DNA of 50,750 nt from Verrucomicrobiales bacterium. Its GTDB lineage: Bacteria > Verrucomicrobiota > Verrucomicrobiia > Verrucomicrobiales > DEV007. The position numbers and the translations under genes were made by a program. The stretch spans positions 1 through 50,750 of the forward strand of contig JARGNG010000032.1 of NCBI GenBank assembly GCA_029213265.1, read 5' to 3'. Positions 13,001 through 25,000 of this stretch are shown here, piece after piece. The notes beneath the pieces were generated by a model. That model was not told the origin of the DNA. It did not search any database and saw only the letters and a list, made by a program, of their open reading frames with translations. Position 1 is the stretch's first letter, and each line of letters starts with the position of its first letter.

Positions 13001-16000
13001 GTATATCGATGGCGCACTGAATAACACGACGACCTACCCTCACGGCGATGGACTGGCGAATACAAGTGATCTCCGTCTTCTCGGTCGTTCCAACAGCGAC
13101 GGGATCGATGGTCGAATGGACGACATCGCGATCTACAGTCGCGCTCTCAGCGATGCTGAAGTCGCACAACTCGCGGCTTCCCCTGTGCCGGTCAACGTTA
13201 GCAGCGTGATCGAGTCCGTGGTGACGACGCAGTCGAACGTCGATCCTACGATCTCAATCGGAACAACCGACTCCGCTGCAGAAACGCTGACGGAGACCAA
13301 TGCGCCGCTGACCACCTCAGGAACTCTCACAGTGACCGACCCGGGTCTCCTCGACGTGGTTGACGCGAGCCGGGTTTTTGTTTCCGCGGCAGGGGATGTG
13401 AACGGAATCTCGAGTGGAGACTTCCTCAATATGCTCACGCTTGGAGCGAATCCGGTGATCAATGGTGGCGGTAGCGGCACAATCAGTTGGAGCTTCGACA
13501 GCGATGCGGAAACCTTCGATTATATCGCTGCGGGCGAGTCTCTGGTTCTGACCTACACTCTCACGGTCACGGACGACGATACCGGCACTGATACGCAGGA
13601 CGTGGTCATAACGATCAACGGAACGAACGACGCGCCTGTAGCCAACGATGACGGGCCTTACAGTACTGACGAGGACACGCTCCTGACGGTGAGTGTCGTT
13701 GGAAATGGCGTGCTCGACAACGATACGGATTTGGACAAGACGGACGTTCTCGTAGTGAGCACTCACGACGCCTACAGTGCGGGTGGCGCTTCTGTTACCG
13801 TGAACCCCAACGGCACCTTCAGCTATGATCCTAGAAATGGGGCCATACTTCAGATGCTTGCGGAAGGTGAGACATTTACCGACACTTTCACCTACACGGT
13901 GGACGATCAGAACGGAGGCACTGACACGGCCACAGTCAGTGTGACCATTACGGGACGCGGCGATATTGAAATCAACGCGACAGATTTCCTCAGTGACGGA
14001 ACAACGGTGGGCGATTCCGACGATATCGATCTCGGTATGAACGGCTCTGATCTCGAAATCAGCGTCGGGGGAGTCGTCGTTAAGACGACCACTGCGGCGA
14101 CGATCGCGGACGCGGTCAACGGACCGCATTCTATCGTCGTGATCGGCGATGCGGATGATGTCGTAGACGTGAACGGTATTGGAGCCGGGGTCTTTCAGGA
14201 TCTCGACATAACAGCCGATACCGTCAATCTCACGGCGGACGTCCATACTGCAGGCGACCAGACCTACTCCGGCGATGTTGTCGTCGGGGCGTCCGTTACT
14301 GTATCGGCGGTCGATGCCATATTCGAGCAGACGGTCGATCTCGGTGCGAACACCCTCACTCTCGATGTGAGCGGAACCGACAGTGAATTTCAGGATGTCG
14401 TCAGCGGTGCCGGCAACATTATCAAGGAGGGCGACGGCACTCTTACAGCCAGCGCGGCGAACACCTTCGGAGGTCTTCTCACTGTTGCTGACGGCATCTT
14501 CAAGGTGAACAACGCAGGGGCTTTCGGCGCTTCGACCTCGACCGCGAATGGCACCGTCGTGCTTGACGGCGCCGCGATTGACCTGAACGGGGTTCGCTCG
14601 CAGTTCAATGAGCGCATCACCATCAATGGTGACGGAGTGCCCGGCGATCCGAACAGCGGTGCTATTTTCAATGGCAGCGGTATCAACATGGTCAACGACG
14701 GACCGAAGTTCCTCATCCTCGGAAGCGATGCTTCAATCGGAAACAACGGTGGGCGATTCGGCCTGAACGGCGGCACGGTCACCGGGGCCTTCACCCTGAC
14801 GAAAGTCGGCACGAATGATGTCTGGGTAGGATCGACCGTCACCGTTACGAACCTTATCGTCGATGGCGGCACCTACGGCATACAGGGCAACAACGCCGAA
14901 AATGTCAGCGGAACGATCACAGTGAACGATGCAGGAACCCTGGCAACCTGGAGTAACCGTGTTCTCGATGCGGACATCGTAATGAACGACGGTACTTTCC
15001 GTGCGAACGGTCCGGGCTCTCCGACTCTTTCCACGGTTACCCTCGCGGGAACGATCGTTCTCAACGGCACTGACAACGTATTCACCAATAATTCCAACGT
15101 GGATGTTGCCGTTTCCAGTGACATCTCAGGAACCGGATCGCTGGTCAAATCCGGCTCCGGCGTTCTCACTCTTACCGGCACCAATTCCTACGCAGGAACA
15201 ACGGCACTGAATGCAGGAGCCTTGCTCGTGAACGGAACCCACACCGGTGGCGGAAACTACGTGACGGCAGGCGGAACCACCCTCGGTGGAGACGGCACGA
15301 TCACCCCGGCAACCGGTGCAACGGTTACGGTGAACGGCATTCTCGCGACCGGTGATCCGGCCACAGCGGCCGGCATCGGGGAACTGACGATCAACGGCGA
15401 CGTTGCGATCAACAACCAGTTCCAGCTGGAGATCGACGGAACCAACTCCGACACCCTGTTGGTGACGGTTCCGGCCAGCGAAGTCACCCTCGGTGTCAGT
15501 TCGATGCTCGTCGTCACGGACGCTACTGATCCGGCTACAGGATCTACTGTTCTTGTCATCGACAATGCGGGAGCGGACGCGATCATGGGGACATTCAACG
15601 GCCTTGCCGAAGGCGCGACCGTTACCGATGATGATGGCGACGAGTACGTGATTTCCTATACAGGTGGCGATGGAAACGACGTCGTCCTCTTTGCGGGTGC
15701 GGCGGAAACCAACGTCGACCTGACCGGTGGTGTCCTGAGGATCACCGATATCAATACAGAGGCTTCGGGCGATAATCTATCGATCACTTTCGATGGAACC
15801 CACTACGTGATCAGTGATCCGAATTTTGTTCTCTCCACTACCGGCCTCGGAGCGGGGCAGGTGACGAGACCGGATGCCAACACGGTTCGGGTGCTCGCCT
15901 CCCTCGTGGACTCTCTCGTCGTCGTTACGGAGAACAGCGATCCGGGGATTGCCGATTCCGTCACCATCGGCAGCCTGCCGGCATCGATCGACGGGAACGT

Positions 16001-19000
16001 CACCGTGAATGCCGAGGCGATCTCGGTGGGAACCGATGTCGTTGCAACCGGCGACATTACCCTCAATGGCGCGACGACCCTGACCGCTTCGGTGAATCTC
16101 GACGCAACGAATGTCGACCTGAACGGAACGGTTTCGATGGGCACGAATGACCTCACGGTCACCCTGACCGGAACCACGGGAAGTTCGGCTGGAGGTATCT
16201 CGGGAACCGGCAGCCTCATCAAGGCGGGTACCGGAACCTTCACTCTCACCAACGACACCGTCGCCGGGGATAACTCCTACACGGGCCTCACACACGTCCA
16301 GGGCGGAACCCTCGCCGTGGGCAGTGGTTTCGGAACGGACGGTGCGATCCAGGGAGACGTGACGATTGATTCCGGAGCGACCTTGGATCTCAATCAGAGC
16401 GACGTGCTCGCCAATGGAAGTGATTTCACGATTAACGGAACGCTCGATATGAGCGGTCTGACCGAAGTGATCGGAAATATCCAGGGATCAGGGAATATCA
16501 TCAACCACACCAACGACGGAAGTGGATTGACCCTCGATGACCTGAATGGGACCCACATCTTCACCGGTGACATCTCAGGCGTTGGCGCCTTGAACATCCG
16601 TGGGAATATTGCGGATTCGGGAACGCTTGAGCTATCTGGTGGAACGATTGCCTTGAGCAATTTCCGCATTGGTGACGGCGCAGTTACGATCAAGGACAAC
16701 GCGGTCGTCACAACGACCGGAACCACAACCGTGGCGACGAACCGGGGCTCTGAAATAGCAGGAATCACTGCGGCCAATGTCTCCGCGACGCTGAATATCG
16801 AATCGGGAAGTCTTACCACCCGTGGCATTGTCACAGGGAATCGTCAGGCGGCCGGGTTGACGACAACGGCAGTTATCAATCACAGTGGAGGAACTGTCAC
16901 GACGACCGGAGACGCGGGCGAAGGAAATGGTCTTCGAATTTCTCACTGGCCCGAGTCTGACTCTACCTACAATCTCTCCGGTGGAACATTGAACATCAAC
17001 AATGGTTTTGCCCTGAGCACTGCAACGGATGGAACCGGTAGGTTCACCCAGACCGGCGGTATTGTGAATGCGACTTCGGTCGATGTGAACAGTCGCGGTG
17101 GTGCGGGTGGAAACGGCACCTTCGAAGTGCTCGGAGGAACATTCAACCTGGGCAGTGGCGGGATCAATCATGACTCTGCTGCCAGCGTGGCCACCGTGAA
17201 CCTCGGTGGTCAGGGCGGCTCGATCGTCGCCACGGCGGCATCGACTTCCGCGGCTGCGGCAACGCTGCTCGGAACCGGAACTGATGTGATCAACATCGAT
17301 TCCAACGGAAACAATATTACGTTCTCAGGTGTTCTCAGCGGAACGGGCGGCTTCGACAAGGAGGGCACCGGCACGCTTACTCTCACGGGTGACAATACCT
17401 ACGATGGAAATGTCGTGGTATCGGGCGGAACCCTCGAGATCAATGGTGACCACGCAGCGGTCAACACCGGTGGATCCATCACCGTGCAGAGTGGCGCGAC
17501 TCTGGGCGGGTCCGGAAGCACCACGTCGACGGTGGTCATCGAGAGTGGCGGAACTCTTGCTCCGTCCCTGACTCTCACCGGAACGCTTGGAGCCGGTTCG
17601 ACGACGATCACGGGCGACTACGCCTTCCAGATTAACGGCGACACGGCTTCCGACCTTCTTGATGTGACCGGCACGGTCACGCTGGGCGGAACCCTTTCGG
17701 TTGAGGAACTCACCGCAGGAGCGCCGACTTATGGGTCGACGATTCTTGTGGTGCAGAATGATGATACCGATGCGGTTTCAGGAATCTTCTCCGGACTGGT
17801 CGAGGGCGCTACGGTCACGGACGACGATGGCGATGAATACACGATCTCTTATGTCGGAGGCACTGGGAATGACGTCGTTCTTTTCTCGGGAGCTGCAGAG
17901 ACGAATGTTGATCTGACAGCTGGTGTTCTAACCATCCGTGACATCAATACGGAAGGATCGGGCGATAATCTTTCGATCACCTTCGATGGCACTCACTACG
18001 TGATCAGCGATCCAAACTTCGTTCTTTCAACGACCGGTCTCGGCGCAGGTCAGGTGACCCGCCCGGATGCGAACACAGTCCGTGTTCTGGCCTCGGCAGT
18101 GACTTCGCTCGTGGTCGTTACAGAGAATTCAGATTCGGGAATCGTTGACTCAGTTTCCATCGGCAGCCTGCCTGCTTCGATTGCCGGTAATGTGACGGTC
18201 AGTGCAGAAGCAATTTCCGTCGGCACCGACATTGTTGCGACAGGCGATATTACTCTCAACGGCAGCACGACGCTGACCACTGCGGTGGAACTGAACGCGG
18301 AAGATGTGTTCCTGAATGGAGCGGTCTCACTCGGTGCGAATAATCTGACCGTCGACGTCAGTGGAACCGACAGCACCACGGGTGGCGGCATTTCCGGAAC
18401 CGGGCAGTTGATTAAGCAGGGCACAGGAACCCTGACCCTGACCGGCACCCTGGCCGGCAACAATTCCTATACCGGTCTCACCAGTGTCGAGGGCGGAACT
18501 CTCGTTATCGGAACCGGATTCGGGGGAGACGGGGCGATCAAAGGCGACATTTCCATCGAGAGCGGGGCCACGATGCGTCTCGATGTCTCGAACCGGATCC
18601 ACAACGGTGCCACGATCACCGTGGACGCCGGCGGCACCCTGGATGTGAATGGCCAGAATGACGCGATCGGAACGATCGCGGGAGGTGGTGACATTACGAT
18701 GGGAACTCCCAACGGCCTCCTCCAGATTGCAAACGGAGCCAATTCAACCTTCTCAGGTGTCATTAGCGAAGATGGAGGTATCAACCTTCTCGGTGGAACG
18801 CTCACCTTTAGCGGACCGAACACCTACACAGGTGCCACTAACGTGAACGGCGGCACTCTGATTGTCGCGAACAACACGGCCCTCGGCGACACCGCAGGTG
18901 CGACTGTCGTAGCCAACGGCGCGAAACTGCACATCGACGGCACGGCTGGTGATTTGACGATTGCGGAAAACATCACGACCAACGGCGGTGCCGGTGGTGG

Positions 19001-22000
19001 AGATATCCGAAACCTTGCCGGAGACAACACGATCACCGGTGCGATTACCTTGAACGGCAATACAGATTTCCGTGAAAACACGGGTTCCCTGACGCTTTCG
19101 GGAGGAGTCAGCAGCGTGGCGAACCAGTCGCTCAGTCTCAACGGCACTTTCCACGTCGACACCAACCCGATCGATCTGAACAACGGAACGCTCACGATCA
19201 CCAGCAATGGAAATAACGTCGCTAATGCTTCGACACTCGACGTTGCGGGTAATGACTGGAACCTCATGCGAATCAACTTTGGCGGCTACCTCCAGCTCGG
19301 GGCCGACAATGTCCTGCCGGCAGACTCCGCAGTTGAGTTCGGATGGCATGCGCAGAGCTCCTCTTCGGGAACGCTCGATCTCAACGGATTTGACCAGACG
19401 ATCGCGTCACTGAGCGTGACACCGTTCTTCTCCGGAATGATGGGCGACCAGAATATCACCGGAGGTGGAACCCTCACAGTCAATCAGAGCACCGACACGG
19501 AATACCAGGGCCGCATTACGGATGGTGCTACCGCTACGAACCTGGTCAAGGGAGGAACGGGAACTCTCACGCTCAACAACCTGAGCGGAACAGAGAATTC
19601 CTACACCGGAACCACGACCATCACGGGCGGAACACTTGCCCTGGTAGGCAACACCGAGATCGACGAGAGCTCTGAAATCGCAATCGACGGAGTGGCGGCA
19701 GTCTTCGATGTGACGGGACGGACCGGAGGCAGCTACACCTATGCGGGCAATGTCACTGGAACCGGAACCGTGAACGGCACTCTGGTCATCGGAAGCGGAG
19801 GAACGCTCAGTCCGGGAATCAATTCCGGCTCTGACATCGATGAGATTGACACGGGTGATATCACTCTTGGCGCCGGATCGACCTTCCAGGTGCAGATCAA
19901 CGGGGACACCGCGGCCGACCTGCTCGATGTGACAGGCACGGTTACCCTAGGTGGCAACATTTCCCTTGAGGAGATCACCGCCGGTGCTCCGACGGTCGGC
20001 CAGGTCATCACGATCATCAACAACGACAATGCCGATGCGGTGATGGGCACCTTTGCGGGCGTGCCCGAAGGCGCTGTCCTGACCGATGACGACGGGGACA
20101 AGTATGTGATCAGTTATGTCGGTGGCGACGGAAACGATGTCGTGCTTTTGGCCGGTGAACCGGAGACAAATGTCGACCTGACGGGCGGCGTTCTCACCAT
20201 CTCGGACATCACTAACGAAAGCGCCGACCAGATTTCGGTGACTTTCGATGCCGCGAACAACGAGTGGGTCATCAACGATCCGAACCTCGTCATCTCGACT
20301 ACCGGGCTCACTTCGGGTCAGATCACCCGACCCGATGCTTTCACCGTGCGAATCGACGCGACGGCAGTAACCGGTGGAGTGATCGTGAAGACGGCCAACC
20401 CGACGGACTCGGGCGCGGCGGATACCGTGACCATCGGCAGCGCGACCGGCGATCCGGTTGTCTTCCCGGGCGGTCTCACCGTGAATGCAGAGAATATCAT
20501 CTTTGACGGCGACGTGACCCTGAACGGTGCGAGTTCCCTGACCGGTGACACTGCGACTTTCAACGGTACGACCAACCTGAACGGGCAGACCTTGGCGATG
20601 GATCTCGCCACGGGCGGAACCAACTCCACCGGAGCCAACCTGAACCTCAACGACGGGACGATCCGTCTCCTCAATACGACGGCCTTTGCCAATGACGGCA
20701 CAACCCTCTTCAGCGGAGGAACGGGTGACTCTGTGAATGGCACGGGAACGTTCACGAACAACGCGACGTTCAATCACACGACAACGATCAGCGACGACAA
20801 CTTCATCACCGGCGACACGGTCACCTTCGTGAACGGTACTACGGGACAGTTCTTTATTAATGGCGGTGGCGACATTGAGTTGCAGGACACGAGCAGGTTC
20901 GAGAACCAGGGAACGATCCAGAAGACTACCGCCGGAACGGTCGGGGGAAGCAATGATCCTTCCTTCATCTTCAGCCGCGGTGGTGACTTCATTAATTCGG
21001 GAACGATTCAGGCAGACGCCGGGGATCTCAATGTGGCCGGTTCGACCGCAGCATCGGTGGAGTATCGCTCCACCGGTGGTAACTTCGTCACAACCGGCAC
21101 GGGTCTGCTTTCCTTCTCCGGAGTCTGGGACGAGCTGAGAGGCACCTCTTCCATCGGCGGTGGCGAGATCCAGATAAGCAACCGGGATCCGGCGGGCACG
21201 GCGGGAACAACTTTTGCGGCAGGTTCACCGGTCACGATCATCAACGTTGGCGGCGATGGGCTTCTCTGGGGCAACGGCTCCGGTGGGTCGGATCTGGATG
21301 GGAACGGAAACATTCTCCGCAACGAAGGTCTGCTCCGTCTCGTTGGGGCAGGCGCGGACGTTGTTGGAACCGGATCCGTCGAAAACGGACCGAGTGGTAT
21401 TCTTCGTCTTGAGAGCGGCAGGATCACCCTCGATGGCGCCAACTTCACCAATAACGGTACCATTGAGCACGTCTCGAATAACATCTTCCTGGACGGAACC
21501 GGGATCCTCGTGAACAACGCGAGTATGCAGCACTCCGCGACGGGAGCGGCAGACAATCTCACTCTCCAGGGAATGGTGACGGTGCAGAACACCGCCACCG
21601 GCATCTACGACTTCCAGGGTGAAGGCGATATTCGAGTCGAGGCGGGCACGACCTTCTCCAACGAGGGAACGGTGGTGAAGACGGTCGGAACGGGCAACGA
21701 GTCCCACATCTTCGGCCACGGAACCTTCACCAGCTCGGGAACTTTGCGTTCCGAGGACGGCATTCTCAGCCTCGCGGGCGGAACCGGTTCGCCCGGATTC
21801 TCCTCGACGGGAGGAAACCTCGAAACGGCGGGTACGGGCGAGATCATCTTCTCCGGACGCTGGACCGAGATTACCGGGTTGGCGGATCGCCAGGGCGGAG
21901 ATATTGAACTCGGCAACGTGAACCCTGACAGCGTAACCGGGGCAAGATTCTCCTCTGCGGCGGGCGGGACTCTCTTCAATGTCACCGGCGATGGTCTCCA

Positions 22001-25000
22001 GTGGAAGGCTGCTACGGTCGATACGACCCTTGGCGGAATCTCCAATACTGGCCTTTTCGTGATCCAGTCTGGTGGAACGAAGACCCTGACCGGAGGCAAC
22101 GAACTGGTCAATACCACCGGCACGATCGACTTCCAGAGTGGTGATGTCGATCTTAACGCTACGAATATTCGCAACCAGTCGACCTTTACCATTACTACGA
22201 CGGGTACAAGCCGACTGAAGGGAACGGGCGGTCAGTTGATCAACGATGCGGGTGCCAACGTGAACTTCAGTGACACCGGTACCTTCGACGTCCAGATCGA
22301 CGGAGTTGGAGTGGTCAACGACGGTAACTTCAACTGGAACGCCGGAGGCACGATCGAACTCAGCTTTGCCGGAACAGTCTTCGACAACAACGGAACGACG
22401 ACCTACAGCAACAGCGCGAATCGCACGATTTCCGGTCTGGGGACCTTCAACAATGATGGCACTTTCGTCCATGCCCAGAGCGGAGGAGATGACAATCTTG
22501 TTCTCGCGAACGACGTCACCTTCGACAACAACGGAACCTTCGACTTCCAGGGGCAGGGTGACTTGCAATTTGCTGACGGATCGACCTCAACTTTCATCAA
22601 CGACGGCCTCTTCCTCAAGTCAGTTGCTGGCAGCGATCCTTCCTTCGTCTTCTCCTTCGACGGGAATTCGGGAACGTTTGTTCAGTCCGCTACGGGAATG
22701 ATTCAGGCCGACGCGGGACGTCTTCGCATCGCGGCAGGCACGAACACTTCTGACGCACTCGGATCCTGGACCGCGGATGGTGGTGACATCGAGATTGCGT
22801 CCAACTGGACCGGGACGATCACTGGAACTTCGAGTGGGACGAGCGCGATTGCGATTACGAATTCGAGCAATGGAGCTGTTGAGAGCGACCTGGTCATTGG
22901 AGTCGGCGGGCTCGATCTTGACGTCGACGGCAATGGAGTCGAGTGGCGGAGCCAGGACATTGATGGAACGGCAGGTGATCTTACGAACCTTGATATCCTT
23001 CGAATCGTAACCGGTGGAGCCAAGACCCTGAGCGGAGACAACCGCCTCGTAACGGAGAATGGCGCGACTACAAGCTTTGAGGGCGGCGCTGCTGTCACAA
23101 CTCCGGGTAGCGCAGATCTTCGCATCGAAAATGGAGGCACCGTGAACGGAAACGGATCCTTCGAGGGTGAAGTCAGCGGAGCGGCCGGATCACTCATCGA
23201 GACAGCTGGAAACCTCACTCTTGGTGATAGCTCGACGAATGCGTTTGCCACGGAAGGAAATATCATCGTCAACACCGGTGACATTCTCACCCTGAATGAT
23301 TCCGGTCTTGCTCTGCTTGGAAGCAGTACCCTCGTGAACGCGGGTGGAACGCTTCGTGCACCGAACAATCTGTCGATGAGTGCCGGCGACGTAATGTCGG
23401 GCGGAGGAACAGTGGAAGGCAGCCTGAATGTGAATTCGGGAACCCTTACACCAGGTGATGCTGGTGACAGCACTCAGACCCTGACCTTCGTCGGAAATGT
23501 GAACGTAGGATCGAGCGGAACCCTTGCGATCGATATCGATACGGATAATGCGGGTGAATTTGATGCACTCGACGTAACGGGAACGGTGACGCTGAACGCA
23601 AATTCGAATCTCAATATTACGGCGGGGGCGGGCCTCGATCCTGCACCGGGCACTCCGATCGTTTTGATCAGCAATGATGGTACCGATCCCGTATCGGGAA
23701 TCTTCTCGGGATTCCCTGAGGGAATCGTCGTAAATCTCAATGGAGATCGTTATCACATCACCTATGAGTGGAATCCGACGACCGGGTTGCGGAACGGAAA
23801 CGACGTGACATTGGTTCGGAACAGGATACCGGAAGTTACCATTGATGTTCCGGATACGACCGAGGACACGGCGACCACGCTGACGGGAACACTCGCCAAC
23901 GCAGACTCTGCGGATTCTCATACCGTAACAATCGAGTGGGGCGACCCGAACAACGCCCAGGATTCCGTCTTCAATCTGGCTGCGACCAGCGGTCTGATGG
24001 TCGGAGACATGATTACCAGTGTCGATGGCTCATCAACTTTGGAGATCACCAGCATCGACCGCTTGAATGACACGATCGGCTTCACGGTGGATCATGCCTA
24101 CCTCGACGATGGAAACGCTCCGGGGAACACAACTCCGAGCGACTTCACGACGGTGACGGCGCGGGTAGATGATGGCGAGTTGACAAGTATCGATGCGACG
24201 GATGGGGTCACCGTAAACAACGTGGCACCTGTCGTCGTTCTTGATCCGGTCACCGCAATCGATGAGAACAGCATTGCGACCCTGACGGGTTCATTTACCG
24301 ATATCGGCAAGCTCGATGGACACACCCTGACGATTGACTGGGATGATCCGAATGACGGAACCAGCGCGACCTTTGTCATTCCGCCGATATTCACGGTGAA
24401 CAGCGCTGATGGATCGACTACCTTGAATCTGGCGCTTAATCAAACTGTGAATAGCAGCACGGATGCAAGCGTTCTCACCATTACGGGGATCAACCAGACT
24501 ACCGGTGAGATCACTTTCTCGGTGACGCATCTCTATGTCGATGACGGGTTCGATGCGGGAATCAACGGGTCTACGACTTACGTTCCTGAGGACGGAAGTG
24601 CATCCAATGTCAGCACGGTTGCGGTTTCTGTGACCGATGATGATGGCGAGTCCGACAGCACGACGCAGAATCTGACGATCAGTAACGTCGCCCCGGTTCC
24701 AGCTACAGATAATGGCAGAACAGACGAGGACACGACCGCGGTCATCGATCTTCTGGATGGAGCGACCGACCAGAGCCCTCGCGATGACATCTATCTTGAT
24801 TCGATCGATACGACCGGCACCCGCGGACGTGTAACGATCAATCCGGACAACAGTACCGTCACCTATGATCCGCTGAACAGGTTCCAGTATCTCGCAAAAG
24901 GGGAGTCTACTACGGACACATTCCGTTACACCTTGATCGACGATGATGGCAGTATTTCCATTCAGGAGGTGACAGTCACAGTGATCGGACGGAATGATGA

